A DNA stretch of 64,000 nt from an uncultured Desulfobacteraceae bacterium (lineage in GTDB: Bacteria > Desulfobacterota > Desulfobacteria > Desulfobacterales > Desulfatirhabdiaceae). The translations under genes were made by a program, and so were the position numbers. This document shows positions 53,084 to 64,000 of the stretch, in pieces; the stretch's first letter is position 1, and the number at the start of each line of letters is the position of its first letter. Under the pieces are notes generated by a model, which was not told where the DNA came from, ran no database searches, and saw nothing but the letters and a program-made list of their open reading frames with translations. The stretch is taken from NCBI GenBank assembly GCA_903953895.1, contig CAJBLH010000238.1, positions 1 to 64,000 of the forward strand. Reading direction: 5' to 3'.

Positions 53084-54451
53084 ATGAGCGGGCCACTTAG
53101 GCGGATACTTGTCGTGGATGACAGCCAGACGATACGCATGCAGATTCGTGAGGAACTCGAGCAGGGGGGGTATGAAGTTGTCGAAGCGAAAAATGGACTT
53201 GAAGCCCTCATTTTTGCAGCATCGCCCACGCCGCCCGATTTGATCACGCTCGACATCGAAATGCCGAAAATGGATGGATTTGAAACCTGCCGGAAGCTCA
53301 GAGAAACGCATTATGCCCGATTTTTCAATAAAAGCGAAGATTATCGCGTATCCATCATTTTTATCACCGGCAATGACACCCTTGAAGATCGCAACAAAGG
53401 CTTTGAATTGGGTGCTGTGGATTTTATCACCAAACCGTTTCAGAAAGGGGAAGTTCTGACGGCTGTCAATAAGATTCTCAATCCACCGGAGGCACAGAGC
53501 GGAATCAAGGCCCTTGTGGCGGATGACAATATCGTTGCCAGAAAAATCGCATCCTTATGTCTCAGCCGGGAAGGCATCGAAGTCTTCGAGGCTGAAGATG
53601 GCGAACAGGCATACGATATCATTCGCAATTCCGGGCAGCGGATGGATATCGTCCTCACCGATCTGGTGATGCCGAACATGGACGGCATGCAGTTGTGCAG
53701 AAAGATCCGGCAGGATCTCGGCAAACAGGACATCCCGATCATCGTTTTAACCGCCATGTCGGATCTTTCCGGGATACTCGATGTCTTTAAAGTCGGCGCA
53801 TCGGATTACCTGGTCAAACCTTTTTCAAAAGAAGAACTGCTGGCACGAATCAATGTGCATATCGAAAGAAGCCAGGTGAACCGGCAGTTGCGCAAGACGA
53901 TCAAACTGTTGAAGGAAGCCAATGAAAAAATCGAGAAACTGTCTATCCTGGACCCCCTGACCGGGTGCTATAACCGGGGATATCTCAATAAACAGATCCT
54001 GATGGAACTCAAACGCTCCACCCGATACGAAAAGCCGTGTTCCATCATCCTGACGGATATCGATCATTTCAAACAGGTCAACGATACTTTCGGTCATCAG
54101 GTGGGCGATGCGGTCCTGATTCAGTTTGTTAAAAATCTTCAGGACATTGTCCGAAGCGAATCCGATTGGATTGCCAGATACGGCGGAGAGGAATTCCTGA
54201 TCGTGCTGCCGGAAACGACAGTGTCCAACGCCGAAATCGTTGCGGAAAAACTCCGCATAGCCGTTTCGAGCCAACCGCTTCGATGTGGCGATCACCAGGT
54301 GAGTATTACCGCCAGCTTCGGGGTGACAGGGTTCGATCCTGACGCAAAAATTCCTGCCATAACATTGGAGCAGATGCTGAAAGCTGCGGATGAGAATTTG
54401 TATCGGGCCAAGCATGACGGCCGGAATCGGGTTGTCAGCAGTTTCCTGTGA
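53084..54451 (+). CDS. PleD-like REC-REC-GGDEF diguanylate cyclase
   Basis: 455 residues: receiver 1 (about 6-128, Asp57 in LDIEMPKMDG), receiver 2 (about 142-262, LTDLVMPNMDG), a coiled linker, and a GGDEF domain (about 290-450) with active site YGGEEF and metal/substrate residues in TDIDHFKQVND. It should make c-di-GMP when phosphorylated. The inhibitory I-site RXXD is not in its normal place: the residue nine before GGEEF is Ser (RSESDWIARY). Located directly after cheR and so the likely output of this CheA. Confidence 0.92.
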   Translation: MSGPLRRILVVDDSQTIRMQIREELEQGGYEVVEAKNGLEALIFAASPTPPDLITLDIEMPKMDGFETCRKLRETHYARFFNKSEDYRVSIIFITGNDTLEDRNKGFELGAVDFITKPFQKGEVLTAVNKILNPPEAQSGIKALVADDNIVARKIASLCLSREGIEVFEAEDGEQAYDIIRNSGQRMDIVLTDLVMPNMDGMQLCRKIRQDLGKQDIPIIVLTAMSDLSGILDVFKVGASDYLVKPFSKEELLARINVHIERSQVNRQLRKTIKLLKEANEKIEKLSILDPLTGCYNRGYLNKQILMELKRSTRYEKPCSIILTDIDHFKQVNDTFGHQVGDAVLIQFVKNLQDIVRSESDWIARYGGEEFLIVLPETTVSNAEIVAEKLRIAVSSQPLRCGDHQVSITASFGVTGFDPDAKIPAITLEQMLKAADENLYRAKHDGRNRVVSSFL

Positions 54452-54519
54452 AAATACTGCCACCCATGAAACACACAGAAGATATCGGCGGAAATATCGA
54501 TCGATGACAGGATGAACCC

Positions 54520-55101
54520 ATGAAATTTTTTCAAAAATGTCTGCTCACCGAACCCCATGTCTGTCCCTGGTGGTTGGCCTATACATTCGACAATCCCTTT
54601 CGACGGCTGTTTCATCTGCCAGAGACGATTTTCGCACCTCACCTGAAACAGGGGATGACGGCGCTGGATGCAGGATGCGGCATGGGATATTTTTCAATCG
54701 GCATGGCCCGGATGGTCGGCGAAACCGGAAAAGTGATCGCTGTCGATATTCAGCAAAAAATGCTGGATGTCCTTCAGAAGCGGGCATCCAGAACAGGTGT
54801 CGGTCACCGGATTCATCCCCATTGCGCCAGCCCGGACAGGATCGGGCTGGCAAACGTTGTCGGAAAAATCGATCTGGCCCTGACATTCTGGATGGTACAC
54901 GAAACCCGGCATATCGAAAACTTTGTCACTGAAATTTCTTCCCTGGTCAAGCCCGGCGGAAAGTATCTTCTGGTTGAACCCAGAGGGCATGTGCCTCTTG
55001 ATCTTTTTCAGCGCATCACAGATGTGGCTGTTCAGGCCGGGTTTCATGTTCTGGATCATCCCCGAATCGCCTTGAGCCATGCTGTCTGGTTTCAAAAATA
55101 A
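54520..55101 (+). CDS. Class I SAM-dependent methyltransferase
   Basis: 193-residue Rossmann-fold methyltransferase. Motif I is LDAGCGMGYFSIGMA (about residues 49-63), then VIAVDIQQKML and the post-motif VKPGGKYLLVEPRGH. UbiE/arsenite-methyltransferase-like proteins of this size act on small molecules; I cannot assign a substrate. It lies between the GGDEF gene and the SNF2 helicase, with no overlap to either. Confidence 0.8.
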   Translation: MKFFQKCLLTEPHVCPWWLAYTFDNPFRRLFHLPETIFAPHLKQGMTALDAGCGMGYFSIGMARMVGETGKVIAVDIQQKMLDVLQKRASRTGVGHRIHPHCASPDRIGLANVVGKIDLALTFWMVHETRHIENFVTEISSLVKPGGKYLLVEPRGHVPLDLFQRITDVAVQAGFHVLDHPRIALSHAVWFQK

Positions 55102-55160
55102 AAAATTGAAGTAAAGTTGACAATCAAACCCCATATTAATTTTATGAAGGAAATTTTCTG

Positions 55161-57923
55161 ATGTTTGCACTGACAATGGACTATATTCAACACCAGGTCG
55201 CCGATTCTGCGGTCATTTTTCAGCGCGGCAGCCGACTTTACAAACACGGGCTTTTCAACTGCACGGAAGCCGATCCGAAGCAGGGATCATTTATTTATGA
55301 AATCGACGGTAATTTCGGCGACTACACCACCCGTATTCAACTGTCGGCGGTCGGTGTCCATACGGACTGCGACTGCCCTTATCCGGGCAAGGGATGCAAG
55401 CATGCAGTCGGCGTTCTGCTGGATGTGATGGATCGTCAGGTGGTGTTTCAAAAGATTTCAGACTGCCGGTCCCCCGAACCCGTTCAACCGGCTGATGATT
55501 GGTTGACGGCGGATGAAATCCGGTCTCAGGCCCTGGCCGACCGGCAGCAGAAGGCCCGCAAGGAAGCATTTGAAGTGACTTTGGGGGACATGCTCAAGGG
55601 CGAACACATCATCCAGACCCCCAAGGGCCGTCAGTACCGGGTAACCCTGCATGATCCGTTGAGCGGCCTGGGCCATTGTTCCTGCCCGGATTTTCTCACC
55701 AACAGGCTGGGAACCTGCAAGCATTTGATTCATATTACCGAAATCCTGCGAAAGGATAAAAAGCAGCAGGAGCGGCTGCAGCAGGAGCGGTTCCCGTTTG
55801 TGGATATTTTCTGGGATTCGGTCACAGGCCTGCCCAAAATGTTCTGTGAACGCCCGGATGCGGAAATCGCCGGCATTCGCCCCCTGATTGCCGACTGTTT
55901 CAACGCCAGCGGCGAGTTTATCGCAGGCGATATCGCCGACATCATGCCCCTGATTGCCGGTGCGGCGGAACACAAGCGGGTTCGGGTTCAAGATGAGGTG
56001 TTGAATCACCTCGATCGATGCCTGACGGCCCGGGAGATGGATAAGCTGTCTCAATCTCCTTTGCCGGAGATGACGTTTTTAAAAACCCGGCTCTATCCTT
56101 ATCAGGAAGCCGGCGTCCGCTTTACACTCTATAAACCGGCGGCTCTGATCGGTGATCAGATGGGGCTGGGAAAGACCCTTCAGGCCATCGGTGTCGCCAT
56201 TTTGAAGAAAGAGATTTTTGGATTCAATAAAATTCTGGTGGTAACACTTGCTTCTCTCAAGGAACAGTGGAAACGGGAAATCGAGCGGTTTTCAACTGAA
56301 ACGGCGGTTGTCATCACCGGGTCGGTTGTGCAGCGTCGCGGAATATATCATGGAGATCCCAGTTTGTTCAAAATCACCAATTATGAAACCGTGCTTCGGG
56401 ATATCGATGTAATCCGGGAGTTTGCACCGGATATCGTCATCCTGGACGAAGCTCAGCGCATCAAAAATTTTGAAACCAAAACCGCCGAAACCATCAAGTC
56501 CATCCCCAGACGCCATGCACTGGTTCTGACCGGGACGCCATTGGAAAACAAACTGGAGGATGTGTATTCGATCGTTCAGTTTCTGGAACCGGCCCTTCTC
56601 TCACCCCTGTGGCGGTTTGCCGCCGAGCATTTCATGCTGAGCCGCAGCAAAAAAGGAAAAATTCTGGGATACCGCAACCTGGATCGACTTCACGACAAGC
56701 TGCTGCCCATCGTGATCCGCAGACGGCGGGAGGAAGTGCTGGATGATCTTCCCGAAGAAGTCATCAATACCTATTTTGTCGATCTGGACCCCCGGCAGCG
56801 CAATCTGCATGCCGGATTTGCACAGAAACTCCTGCCTTTGATCCATAAAAAATTTCTGACGCCCATGGATCTTCGCCGCATTCAGGAACTGTTGCTCTGC
56901 ATGCGCCGCGTTTGCGATTCCACCTACCTGATCGACCGGGAAACCCATGTTTCGCCCAAACTGAAAGAACTCGAGTCGATCCTCGATGAGCTGGTGCTGG
57001 CCAATGGTCGGAAAGTCGTCATTTTCAGCGAATGGACGACCATGACATTCTTGATCGCCAAAACACTTTCGGCCGCCGGAATTTCCTTTGTGGAGCTGAC
57101 CGGCAAAGTTCCGGTTCCCAAACGCCAGGCCCTGATCGATGCCTTTACCCATCAGCCGGACTGCAAGGTCTTTCTGTCCACGGATGCCGGCGGTGTGGGG
57201 CTGAATCTTCAGGCCGGCGATTGCGTCATCAATTTCGATTTGCCCTGGAATCCGGCCAAACTGTATCAGCGTATCGGGCGCGTCAACCGTATCGGTCAGA
57301 AAAGCAGCCATGTGCATGTGGTCAACCTGGTGGCCAAAGACAGTATCGAAGAGAAAATTCTGGCCGGCATTCAGCTTAAAACCGATGTGTTCAAAGGCGT
57401 TTTTGACGGTGGAATGGATATCGTTGAATTCTCTCAAGAAAAACGCATGGCGCTGCTGGGCAGGTTGCGGGAAATGGTCGAAGAACCTCTTCCACCCCCT
57501 TCTGCTGCCGAATCAGTCGAAATTCCGGAAGACATGCCGCATTTTCTGAATCCGGAAATCCTGGGTCGCACCGAACCCGTGATTGATGATGCAGGCACCA
57601 GCGCACTCCCGCTGTCACAACTGCAGGCTGAAGAACCATCGGCTGCCGGAGAAATCCTGTCGTCATACGATGCGGAAGAAACCGTGGATGCCTCCGTTCC
57701 GGAACATGCCGATTCTCAGGATGCGCCGTCGGATCAGCGCAATCCGCTGTTTAGCCAGCCTCCGGAAAAAATCGAATCCGTGCTGAATGCCGGCATGCAG
57801 TTTATCGGAGGGCTGCTGGAAATGGCTACCGGCCGGCCCATCGGGCTGTCCATGGGCAACGAGCCCATGGTTCAGGTGGATCGGGAACGAGGCGAAATTA
57901 CGCTGAAATTCCGGTTGACTTAA
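55161..57923 (+). CDS. SWIM zinc-finger SNF2-family helicase
   Basis: 920-residue ATP-dependent DNA translocase. Two N-terminal SWIM zinc fingers (CDCPYPGKGCKH about residue 72; CSCPDFLTNRLGTCKH about 173) likely bind nucleic acid or protein. The SNF2 core has Walker A DQMGLGKTLQ, DEAQ box ILDEAQRIKN, TGTPLENKLEDVYSI, and the C-terminal helicase half with DAGGVGLNLQAG and QRIGRVNRIGQ. An acidic, Ser/Pro-rich tail of about 150 residues ends in a short basic domain. Functional link to chemosensing is not apparent. Confidence 0.9.
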   Translation: MFALTMDYIQHQVADSAVIFQRGSRLYKHGLFNCTEADPKQGSFIYEIDGNFGDYTTRIQLSAVGVHTDCDCPYPGKGCKHAVGVLLDVMDRQVVFQKISDCRSPEPVQPADDWLTADEIRSQALADRQQKARKEAFEVTLGDMLKGEHIIQTPKGRQYRVTLHDPLSGLGHCSCPDFLTNRLGTCKHLIHITEILRKDKKQQERLQQERFPFVDIFWDSVTGLPKMFCERPDAEIAGIRPLIADCFNASGEFIAGDIADIMPLIAGAAEHKRVRVQDEVLNHLDRCLTAREMDKLSQSPLPEMTFLKTRLYPYQEAGVRFTLYKPAALIGDQMGLGKTLQAIGVAILKKEIFGFNKILVVTLASLKEQWKREIERFSTETAVVITGSVVQRRGIYHGDPSLFKITNYETVLRDIDVIREFAPDIVILDEAQRIKNFETKTAETIKSIPRRHALVLTGTPLENKLEDVYSIVQFLEPALLSPLWRFAAEHFMLSRSKKGKILGYRNLDRLHDKLLPIVIRRRREEVLDDLPEEVINTYFVDLDPRQRNLHAGFAQKLLPLIHKKFLTPMDLRRIQELLLCMRRVCDSTYLIDRETHVSPKLKELESILDELVLANGRKVVIFSEWTTMTFLIAKTLSAAGISFVELTGKVPVPKRQALIDAFTHQPDCKVFLSTDAGGVGLNLQAGDCVINFDLPWNPAKLYQRIGRVNRIGQKSSHVHVVNLVAKDSIEEKILAGIQLKTDVFKGVFDGGMDIVEFSQEKRMALLGRLREMVEEPLPPPSAAESVEIPEDMPHFLNPEILGRTEPVIDDAGTSALPLSQLQAEEPSAAGEILSSYDAEETVDASVPEHADSQDAPSDQRNPLFSQPPEKIESVLNAGMQFIGGLLEMATGRPIGLSMGNEPMVQVDRERGEITLKFRLT

Positions 57924-58113
57924 CCATTTGTTTTTTGACACCAGACAACGGTATCCACACAAATCAGTTCTTGACGATCCAGTGTTTCTGCATCATAAAA
58001 TAACAATATGTTAAGTTGCTGGAATCTGCGATTTCTATTAAACCGCATGGATGAAATCGATATCTCATCAATTTTATAGCGCGTTTGACCCGTTTTTAGA
58101 AAGGATAAGAATC

Positions 58114-59085
58114 ATGGCAGCGTCGGATAATAAAGGGATTCTTCTGGAAAGCGGCACAAATGAACTGGAGCTGATCGAACTCTATATCGACGAAGAAGGC
58201 GGATATCGGGGGTATTACGGCGTCAATGTGGCAAAGGTGCTGGAGATCATCAGCCTGCCACCGGGGGTTGCCAAGCCCCCGAACGCCGCTCCTTTTGTGG
58301 CAGGTGTATTCAACCACCGGGGCAAGGTGATCACGCTGGTCGATCTGGCCCTCTGGCTGGGAAAAAATCGCACGGAAGGCGCAAACCCCATTGTGGTCAT
58401 TACGGAGTTCAACAGGATGACCTCCGGTTTTCTGGTTTCCGGAATCACCCGGATCCATCGCACCAGTTGGACGGACATCCGGCCGGTGGACCCGTTTATG
58501 CAAAAGTTCTGCGACAGCATTACCGGTCTGATCCATTTGGAAGACAGAACGGTTCTCATGCTGGACCTGGAAAGGGCCATCGGTGAAATTGATCCTCGTC
58601 TTGCCGTGCCCCATCCCCATCCAGGCGATGAAAAAGCAGCGGCATCAGGAACCGCCGGCACCGGGCTGCGCTATCCGGTGCGCATTCTGCACGCTGACGA
58701 TTCCGCGATGATCCGGCGGGCTACCAAAAAATTTCTCGAAGAAAATAGAGAGTTTATCGTTACATCCAAGATCGATGGTCGGGAAGCCTGGGAATTTCTG
58801 CTGGATATCAAGCAGGAGGCCGGTAAGCAGAACAGGCCGGTTACCGATTTTATCGACATCATTCTTTCGGATGTTGAAATGCCGCAGATGGACGGTTACC
58901 ATTTCTGCCAGAAAGTGAAAAATGATCCAGCTCTCAAAGTTCTGCCGTTTGTTCTGTTTTCCTCATTGATAACGGACAAACTTCGTCATAAAGGGGATTC
59001 CGTTCATGCCGATGCGCAGCTCTCCAAGCCGAACCCTGATGAACTGGTTGAAAATTTAAAAGAAATCATGTTGAAAAAAATGTAA
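58114..59085 (+). CDS. cheV: CheV-type coupling protein with receiver domain
   Basis: 323 residues: an N-terminal CheW domain (about 20-175, GYYGVNVAKVLEII, FNHRGKVITLVDLALWL) and a C-terminal receiver (about 205-320, acceptor in ILSDVEMPQMDGY). CheV proteins couple receptors to CheA and act as phosphate sinks or adaptation modules. The ATG at 58114 has AAAGGA eight bases before; the longer frame from 58051 lacks a good ribosome site. The 57924-58113 gap is AT-rich with nothing else clear. Confidence 0.9.
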   Translation: MAASDNKGILLESGTNELELIELYIDEEGGYRGYYGVNVAKVLEIISLPPGVAKPPNAAPFVAGVFNHRGKVITLVDLALWLGKNRTEGANPIVVITEFNRMTSGFLVSGITRIHRTSWTDIRPVDPFMQKFCDSITGLIHLEDRTVLMLDLERAIGEIDPRLAVPHPHPGDEKAAASGTAGTGLRYPVRILHADDSAMIRRATKKFLEENREFIVTSKIDGREAWEFLLDIKQEAGKQNRPVTDFIDIILSDVEMPQMDGYHFCQKVKNDPALKVLPFVLFSSLITDKLRHKGDSVHADAQLSKPNPDELVENLKEIMLKKM

Positions 59086-59102
59086 TTCCATGTTGGATTT
59101 AA

Positions 59103-60230
<1,128 letters not shown>

Positions 60231-60246
60231 TCTTAACTTTTGAACC

Positions 60247-60266
60247 CCCTCCCCGCTGGGGGAGGG
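60247..60266. repeat. Inverted repeat CCCTCCCC/GGGGAGGG
   Basis: CCCTCCCC (60247-60254) and GGGGAGGG (60259-60266) between the convergent leuB and mcp genes. May serve as a bidirectional stop but has no T-run; resembles a common dispersed element. Confidence 0.45.
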
Positions 60267-60329
60267 AGCATCAGAAGAGTGCAGATTATGCTCGTTCGCG
60301 AGTCATATCGCTTGTGTCCTGGGGGTGCT

Positions 60330-62261
60330 TCAAAAGTCCTTGAAATCATTCTCATCCATAGGAATGATATCGTCTGGATTGACTTCTCTGGACCGTTGAA
60401 ATGACAGGGCTTTACCCTTTGCCGATCTTTTGGCCACGGCAAGTGATTTTTGCTGCGGCCGTCTAACCCCTGTGCCGGGTCTCGGCCGTCCGACAGTGCT
60501 TGAACGGTTCTTAAATACGCCGCCGACAATGGTTACCAGTTCATTGACCATCCCCTTCATCTGCTCTGCTTGAGCATTCAGTTCTTCGGATGCGGATGCA
60601 GATTCCTCGGCAGTGGCGGCATTCTGCTGGGTGACCTTGTCCATTTCGGATACGGCGATATTGACCTGTTCGATTCCCTTGGCCTGCTCGCTGGAGGCGA
60701 TAGCGATCTCACCGACCAGATCTCCGATTTTGGAAGCGCTCTGAGCGACATGGGCGAAAACAGCATTGCTCCGGTTGACATGCTCTGCACCTTCTCGGAC
60801 TTTCTTGGAGGTTCCCTCGATCAGGCCGGAGGTGTTTTTGGCGGCTTCGGCCGCCCGAAGCGCCAGGTTTCGAACTTCATCGGCCACCACGGCGAAACCG
60901 GCGCCGGCTTCACCGGCCCTGGCCGCTTCAACTGCCGCATTCAGGGCCAGAAGATTGGTCTGAAACGCGATTTCATCGATGGTACGGATGATTTTTGATG
61001 TTTCATCGCTGGCTTTCAGGATTTCGGACATGGATGTTGTCAGCTCGGATATGGCTGTCGATGCGGTCTGAAAGCTGGCGCTGGTTTCTTGCATCAAGGT
61101 GTGGGCCTGTTCCGCGTTGCGGGCGTTCTTTTTGGTCATGGAAGACATCTGTTCCAGCGAAGCGGACGTTTGCTCGATAGATGCGGCCTGTTCCGATGAG
61201 CCCTCCGCCAGGGTCTGGCTTGCGGATGATACCTGTGATGCAGCGGCGGATACCTGATCAGCGCCTTCATTGAGTCCTGCAATGATCTGATTAATGGGTT
61301 TTGAAATGCTGCGGCTGAAAATCCAGATGGCTATCAGGGAAATTGCCAGAAAAATGAAAGATACCAAACCCAATATCTTTCGCAGGGCAATGATGGGCCC
61401 CATGAATTCATCCGCTGGCTGGGTAACCCCGAGGCTCCATCCGGCGAAATCGACCGGCGCAAAACCGGCTATTTTTTCAACGCCTTCAAAAGTATAGGTA
61501 TCGATGCCGGTCTGACCTCCCAGCATTTTGTCCATAATCGACTTCATGTCCTTTATACTGTTCAGATTGAGTTCGAGAACATGTTTGGGATTGGGGTGGA
61601 TAATCACCAGGCCATTGCGATCCACCAAGAAAGGGTATCCGGTTTGTCCGGCCTTGACCGCCAGTATCTTTTCAGAGAGAATTTCCATTTTCAGGACAAT
61701 TGCCAGGGCGCCTGAAAACTGTCCTGAAGGAGAAAATACAGGGATGCAGACGGGAAGCACCGTATTGTTCGTTTTTTTGGATTTTACCGGAGTCGATAGG
61801 TTGATTTTGTTGGTCTTTGCATCCTGAAAATACGGCCGGTCCGCCACAGAAATCCCCTTGTAGCTTCCCTCCACGCTGTCAGCGTATATGATGCCATCCG
61901 GATTGCAGACAAAGATGGTCTCATAGTTTTCTCCGATCTGCTTCATGGTATTGACCAGCTTCCGTTCCAGCCGTTGAATGTCTGTCGTTGCATCCGCAAT
62001 GCCGATTTCAGCCACTTTGGCGGCCACATCGATCGTGGTGTTGCCTACCGCCAGATCCTTGGCCAGCTTGATTTCCTCCTGCAGCACCATCTGGGTCAAG
62101 ACAGACAGGCTTTTGGCGATGTTTTCGACATTCTGCCGATTCATTGCAGTCAGGTCACTCGACAACTTCGTTTCCGAAAAGAAGGCGAACGCCAGAATCG
62201 GCAGAAGTACGCACAATGAACCTCCGGTAAGAAGTTTGAAATGAAGACTTCGGTTTTTCAT
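60330..62261 (-). CDS. Methyl-accepting chemotaxis protein with dCache domain
   Basis: 643-residue receptor. Helix 1 (about 9-29), periplasmic dCache sensor (about 35-280, with [20 protein letters not shown]), helix 2 (about 300-318), a short or degenerate HAMP ([15 protein letters not shown]), and a signalling domain with [20 protein letters not shown] at the hairpin tip. The C-terminal tail is basic and has no CheR-binding NWETF-like pentapeptide. dCache domains of this kind often bind amino or organic acids. Not part of the che cluster operon. Confidence 0.93.
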   Translation of the reverse strand: MKNRSLHFKLLTGGSLCVLLPILAFAFFSETKLSSDLTAMNRQNVENIAKSLSVLTQMVLQEEIKLAKDLAVGNTTIDVAAKVAEIGIADATTDIQRLERKLVNTMKQIGENYETIFVCNPDGIIYADSVEGSYKGISVADRPYFQDAKTNKINLSTPVKSKKTNNTVLPVCIPVFSPSGQFSGALAIVLKMEILSEKILAVKAGQTGYPFLVDRNGLVIIHPNPKHVLELNLNSIKDMKSIMDKMLGGQTGIDTYTFEGVEKIAGFAPVDFAGWSLGVTQPADEFMGPIIALRKILGLVSFIFLAISLIAIWIFSRSISKPINQIIAGLNEGADQVSAAASQVSSASQTLAEGSSEQAASIEQTSASLEQMSSMTKKNARNAEQAHTLMQETSASFQTASTAISELTTSMSEILKASDETSKIIRTIDEIAFQTNLLALNAAVEAARAGEAGAGFAVVADEVRNLALRAAEAAKNTSGLIEGTSKKVREGAEHVNRSNAVFAHVAQSASKIGDLVGEIAIASSEQAKGIEQVNIAVSEMDKVTQQNAATAEESASASEELNAQAEQMKGMVNELVTIVGGVFKNRSSTVGRPRPGTGVRRPQQKSLAVAKRSAKGKALSFQRSREVNPDDIIPMDENDFKDF

Positions 62262-62625
62262 GGTTTCCTCTCTGTAACATTGGGTTATAGACAGTCATTA
62301 TTGTGGATGCCGATAGCATTATGGATCAGGGGTGTCAAGCAAGGATTCCGATGTCCTTGCTAAAACGTATAAGCCGGCCTCAGAAAACATTCCAGCCGGC
62401 GGACCTGCGTTCAGTGCAGATGCACGAGAACGGATGATTGCTTTCGCATCTAGTGCCCTATTTGAATTCAATGTGGTTGAGGCCTCTTCCCGGAACGGTG
62501 AGAACTGTGCCCTGAAACAGGTTGCGATTCCAGTTCTTCCAGAGCATGGGAATCTTCCTTCCTGAGTATTAATGGAGTTGTCCCTTGTCTTCGGCTTTCA
62601 TAACGGCTCATAGGGGGACTCCTGG
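62262..62625. other. Gap between histidine kinase and mcp
   Basis: No gene I can support. A 47-residue minus-strand frame starting near 62611 (MSRYESRRQG...) has an AGGAG upstream, but no recognisable composition or homology; listed only as a possibility. The leftward mcp promoter should lie in 62262-62400. Confidence 0.5.
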
Positions 62626-64000
62626 TCACAGATCTTTGGAAATGCGGATCGAAAAAACCGTTCCGCCGGATTCGGGGCAATGTACGGCCAAGGCGCCTTG
62701 GTGTTTTTCCACAATGATATCATAGCAGATGCTCAGCCCCAGTCCCGTGCCCCCGCCGGGCGGTTTGGTGGTAAAAAACGGCTCGAATATCCGGGTTCGG
62801 ATATCGGCTGGAACTCCGGGGCCGTCGTCTGCAATCTCGCAGTAAACATCATTTTCATCCTGCCAGGTTCGGATAGTGATCTGCCCCCGTTCCTGCCGGT
62901 TCATTGCCTTAATGGCCTGGGCGCTGTTGACGATCAGGTTCAGGAACACCTGATTGAGCTGCTCGGGCAGGCAACGGATATCAGGCAGTTTCGCCAGATC
63001 CGTCGTGACGTCAGCGACATATTTGTATTCGTTTCTGGCGATTACCAGGGTGTCTTCGATGCAGACGTTGATATCGAAGGCTGTGAATTCCCCAGACCGG
63101 TCCACATGAGAAAAATCGCGCATGCTCTGAATGATCCGGGCGATACGCTCGAAACCGCGGCGGGATTCACTGAAAAGGGAGGGGGTGTCGTCCAGGATGA
63201 AATCGAGTTTTAGTTCGGTTTCTTTGTCGTGAACCGCTATCGATTCCGGCAGCGATGGATTTGTGTTTTCGATGGCGGCTGCCAGGTGTCGATATGCCTG
63301 GAGGACTTCGACGATATCTTCGAAATATTCGGCAAGTGTAACAAAATTCACAGAAACGAAATTGAGGGGGTTGTTCAGCTCATGGGCAATACCCGAAGCC
63401 AGTTGTCCGACAGAGGCCATCTTTTCCTGAATGGCCATCTGCGCATGAAGTTCCTCCAGTTCCCGGGTCCGCTCCTGAATCCGCTGTTCGAGCGTTTCGG
63501 TGAACTGTCGCAATGATTCCTCCGCCTGCCTGCGTTCGGCGATCTCGGCAGTCAAGGCTAAATTGGTTGCATCCAACTCGGCCGTCCGATTGCAGACTTG
63601 CATCTCAACCTCTGTATAAGCCTGATTCAGTGCATCCTTTGTCTGCCGCAGTTCATGGAATTGACCTGTCAGCGAATCCGCCATCTCCTGAAAATTTGTG
63701 ATCAGGTGGTTTGCTTCCATGATTCCGCTTTCCGGCCAGGCAATCTCTTTGCTGTTCGCCGTTGAGAGCTTGCTCGAAAAGTCTTTTGTCATCAGGCGCA
63801 GCATTTCAAGGGTAGCGATCGATTTGCGGCTCAGCAATTCAGCCAGTCCCATCGCTACGATTAAAATCAGAAACAATAGCGTCAGTTTGCCGGTATAGTT
63901 CTGATAAAGCGTCTTCTGAAAGGGTGCCACCGGCTGCTCTATAATCAGTTTCCATTCCGCCAGGTTACCGATGGCGCTTTCCACGATGTAGGATGATTGC
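62626..64000 (-). CDS. Sensor histidine kinase (5' end beyond the window)
   Basis: At least 457 residues, truncated by the window edge: the frame stays open to base 64000. The visible part begins at the end of a periplasmic Cache-like sensor ([20 protein letters not shown]), then a membrane helix ([17 protein letters not shown]), a long coiled coil, the H box [15 protein letters not shown], and an ATPase domain with [17 protein letters not shown] and GGTGLGLSI. No receiver domain. This group of kinases often signals to an NtrC-type regulator, not seen here. Confidence 0.92.
   Translation of the reverse strand, partial: QSSYIVESAIGNLAEWKLIIEQPVAPFQKTLYQNYTGKLTLLFLILIVAMGLAELLSRKSIATLEMLRLMTKDFSSKLSTANSKEIAWPESGIMEANHLITNFQEMADSLTGQFHELRQTKDALNQAYTEVEMQVCNRTAELDATNLALTAEIAERRQAEESLRQFTETLEQRIQERTRELEELHAQMAIQEKMASVGQLASGIAHELNNPLNFVSVNFVTLAEYFEDIVEVLQAYRHLAAAIENTNPSLPESIAVHDKETELKLDFILDDTPSLFSESRRGFERIARIIQSMRDFSHVDRSGEFTAFDINVCIEDTLVIARNEYKYVADVTTDLAKLPDIRCLPEQLNQVFLNLIVNSAQAIKAMNRQERGQITIRTWQDENDVYCEIADDGPGVPADIRTRIFEPFFTTKPPGGGTGLGLSICYDIIVEKHQGALAVHCPESGGTVFSIRISKDL

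Noticed and set aside
62468-62680. 70-residue minus-strand frame after the histidine kinase
   Set aside because: Overlaps the kinase 3' end in another frame; composition looks random. A shorter 47-residue version with an AGGAG is mentioned only as a possibility.

Overview
The window reads as a chromosomal segment of a sulfate-reducing Desulfobacterota bacterium (Desulfobacteraceae/Desulfosarcinaceae-like). The evidence is the gene set rather than any phylogenetic marker: pentahaem nitrite reductase NrfA with its NrfH quinol dehydrogenase, a siroheme decarboxylase (AhbB type) of the alternative haem route, a DsrE-family protein, a rubredoxin with a CX4C first knuckle, a class III polyhydroxyalkanoate (PHA) synthase locus and large chemosensory gene sets. 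Base composition looks even, with no obvious large foreign island. I saw no rRNA, tRNA, CRISPR array, IS element or prophage.

Layout. 0.2-2.4 kb: four type II secretion pseudopilin genes (gspGHIJ) standing alone between non-coding stretches. 2.5-10.3 kb: a leftward folate gene, then a tight rightward operon serS-thrC-LysM protein-TPR lipoprotein-argJ-pseudouridine synthase. 10.5-13.6 kb: leftward GAF protein-nrfH-nrfA with a good sigma-70 promoter and a terminator. 13.7-20.7 kb: PHA locus, with phaR facing a rightward run of phasin, a divergent PhaC-like hydrolase, a short PhaE-like protein, phaE, phaC, a GAF protein and phaJ. 20.7-26.2 kb: an orphan 587-residue protein, a DsrE-family protein, mtnA, ahbB and a radical SAM gene. 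26.3-36.0 kb: housekeeping (rng, purB, yajC-secD-secF, dprA, topA).

36.0-41.7 kb: small and envelope genes, including a 34-residue lysine-rich protein, an SH3-M48 protease-CHASE2 cyclase operon, a rubredoxin and a gene remnant. 41.7-45.4 kb: a two-gene heterodimeric ABC exporter. 45.6-59.1 kb: a chemosensory cluster (cheA, mcp, cheW, cheB, cheR, a REC-REC-GGDEF protein, a methyltransferase, a SWIM-SNF2 helicase, cheV). 59.1-64.0 kb: leuB, a second chemoreceptor and a histidine kinase that runs off the window.

How it fits together. PhaJ can supply (R)-3-hydroxyacyl-CoA to PhaEC, with phasin and PhaR managing the granule; a second, divergent PhaC/PhaE-type pair lies between phasin and phaE. 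NrfHA takes electrons from quinol to reduce nitrite to ammonium. The chemosensory cluster has no stand-alone CheY; its receivers sit on CheB, CheV and a PleD-like diguanylate cyclase, so a c-di-GMP output in the manner of Wsp systems is likely. Several intergenic regions carry small inverted-repeat elements, and one such element appears to have entered the coding sequence of an ABC transporter.
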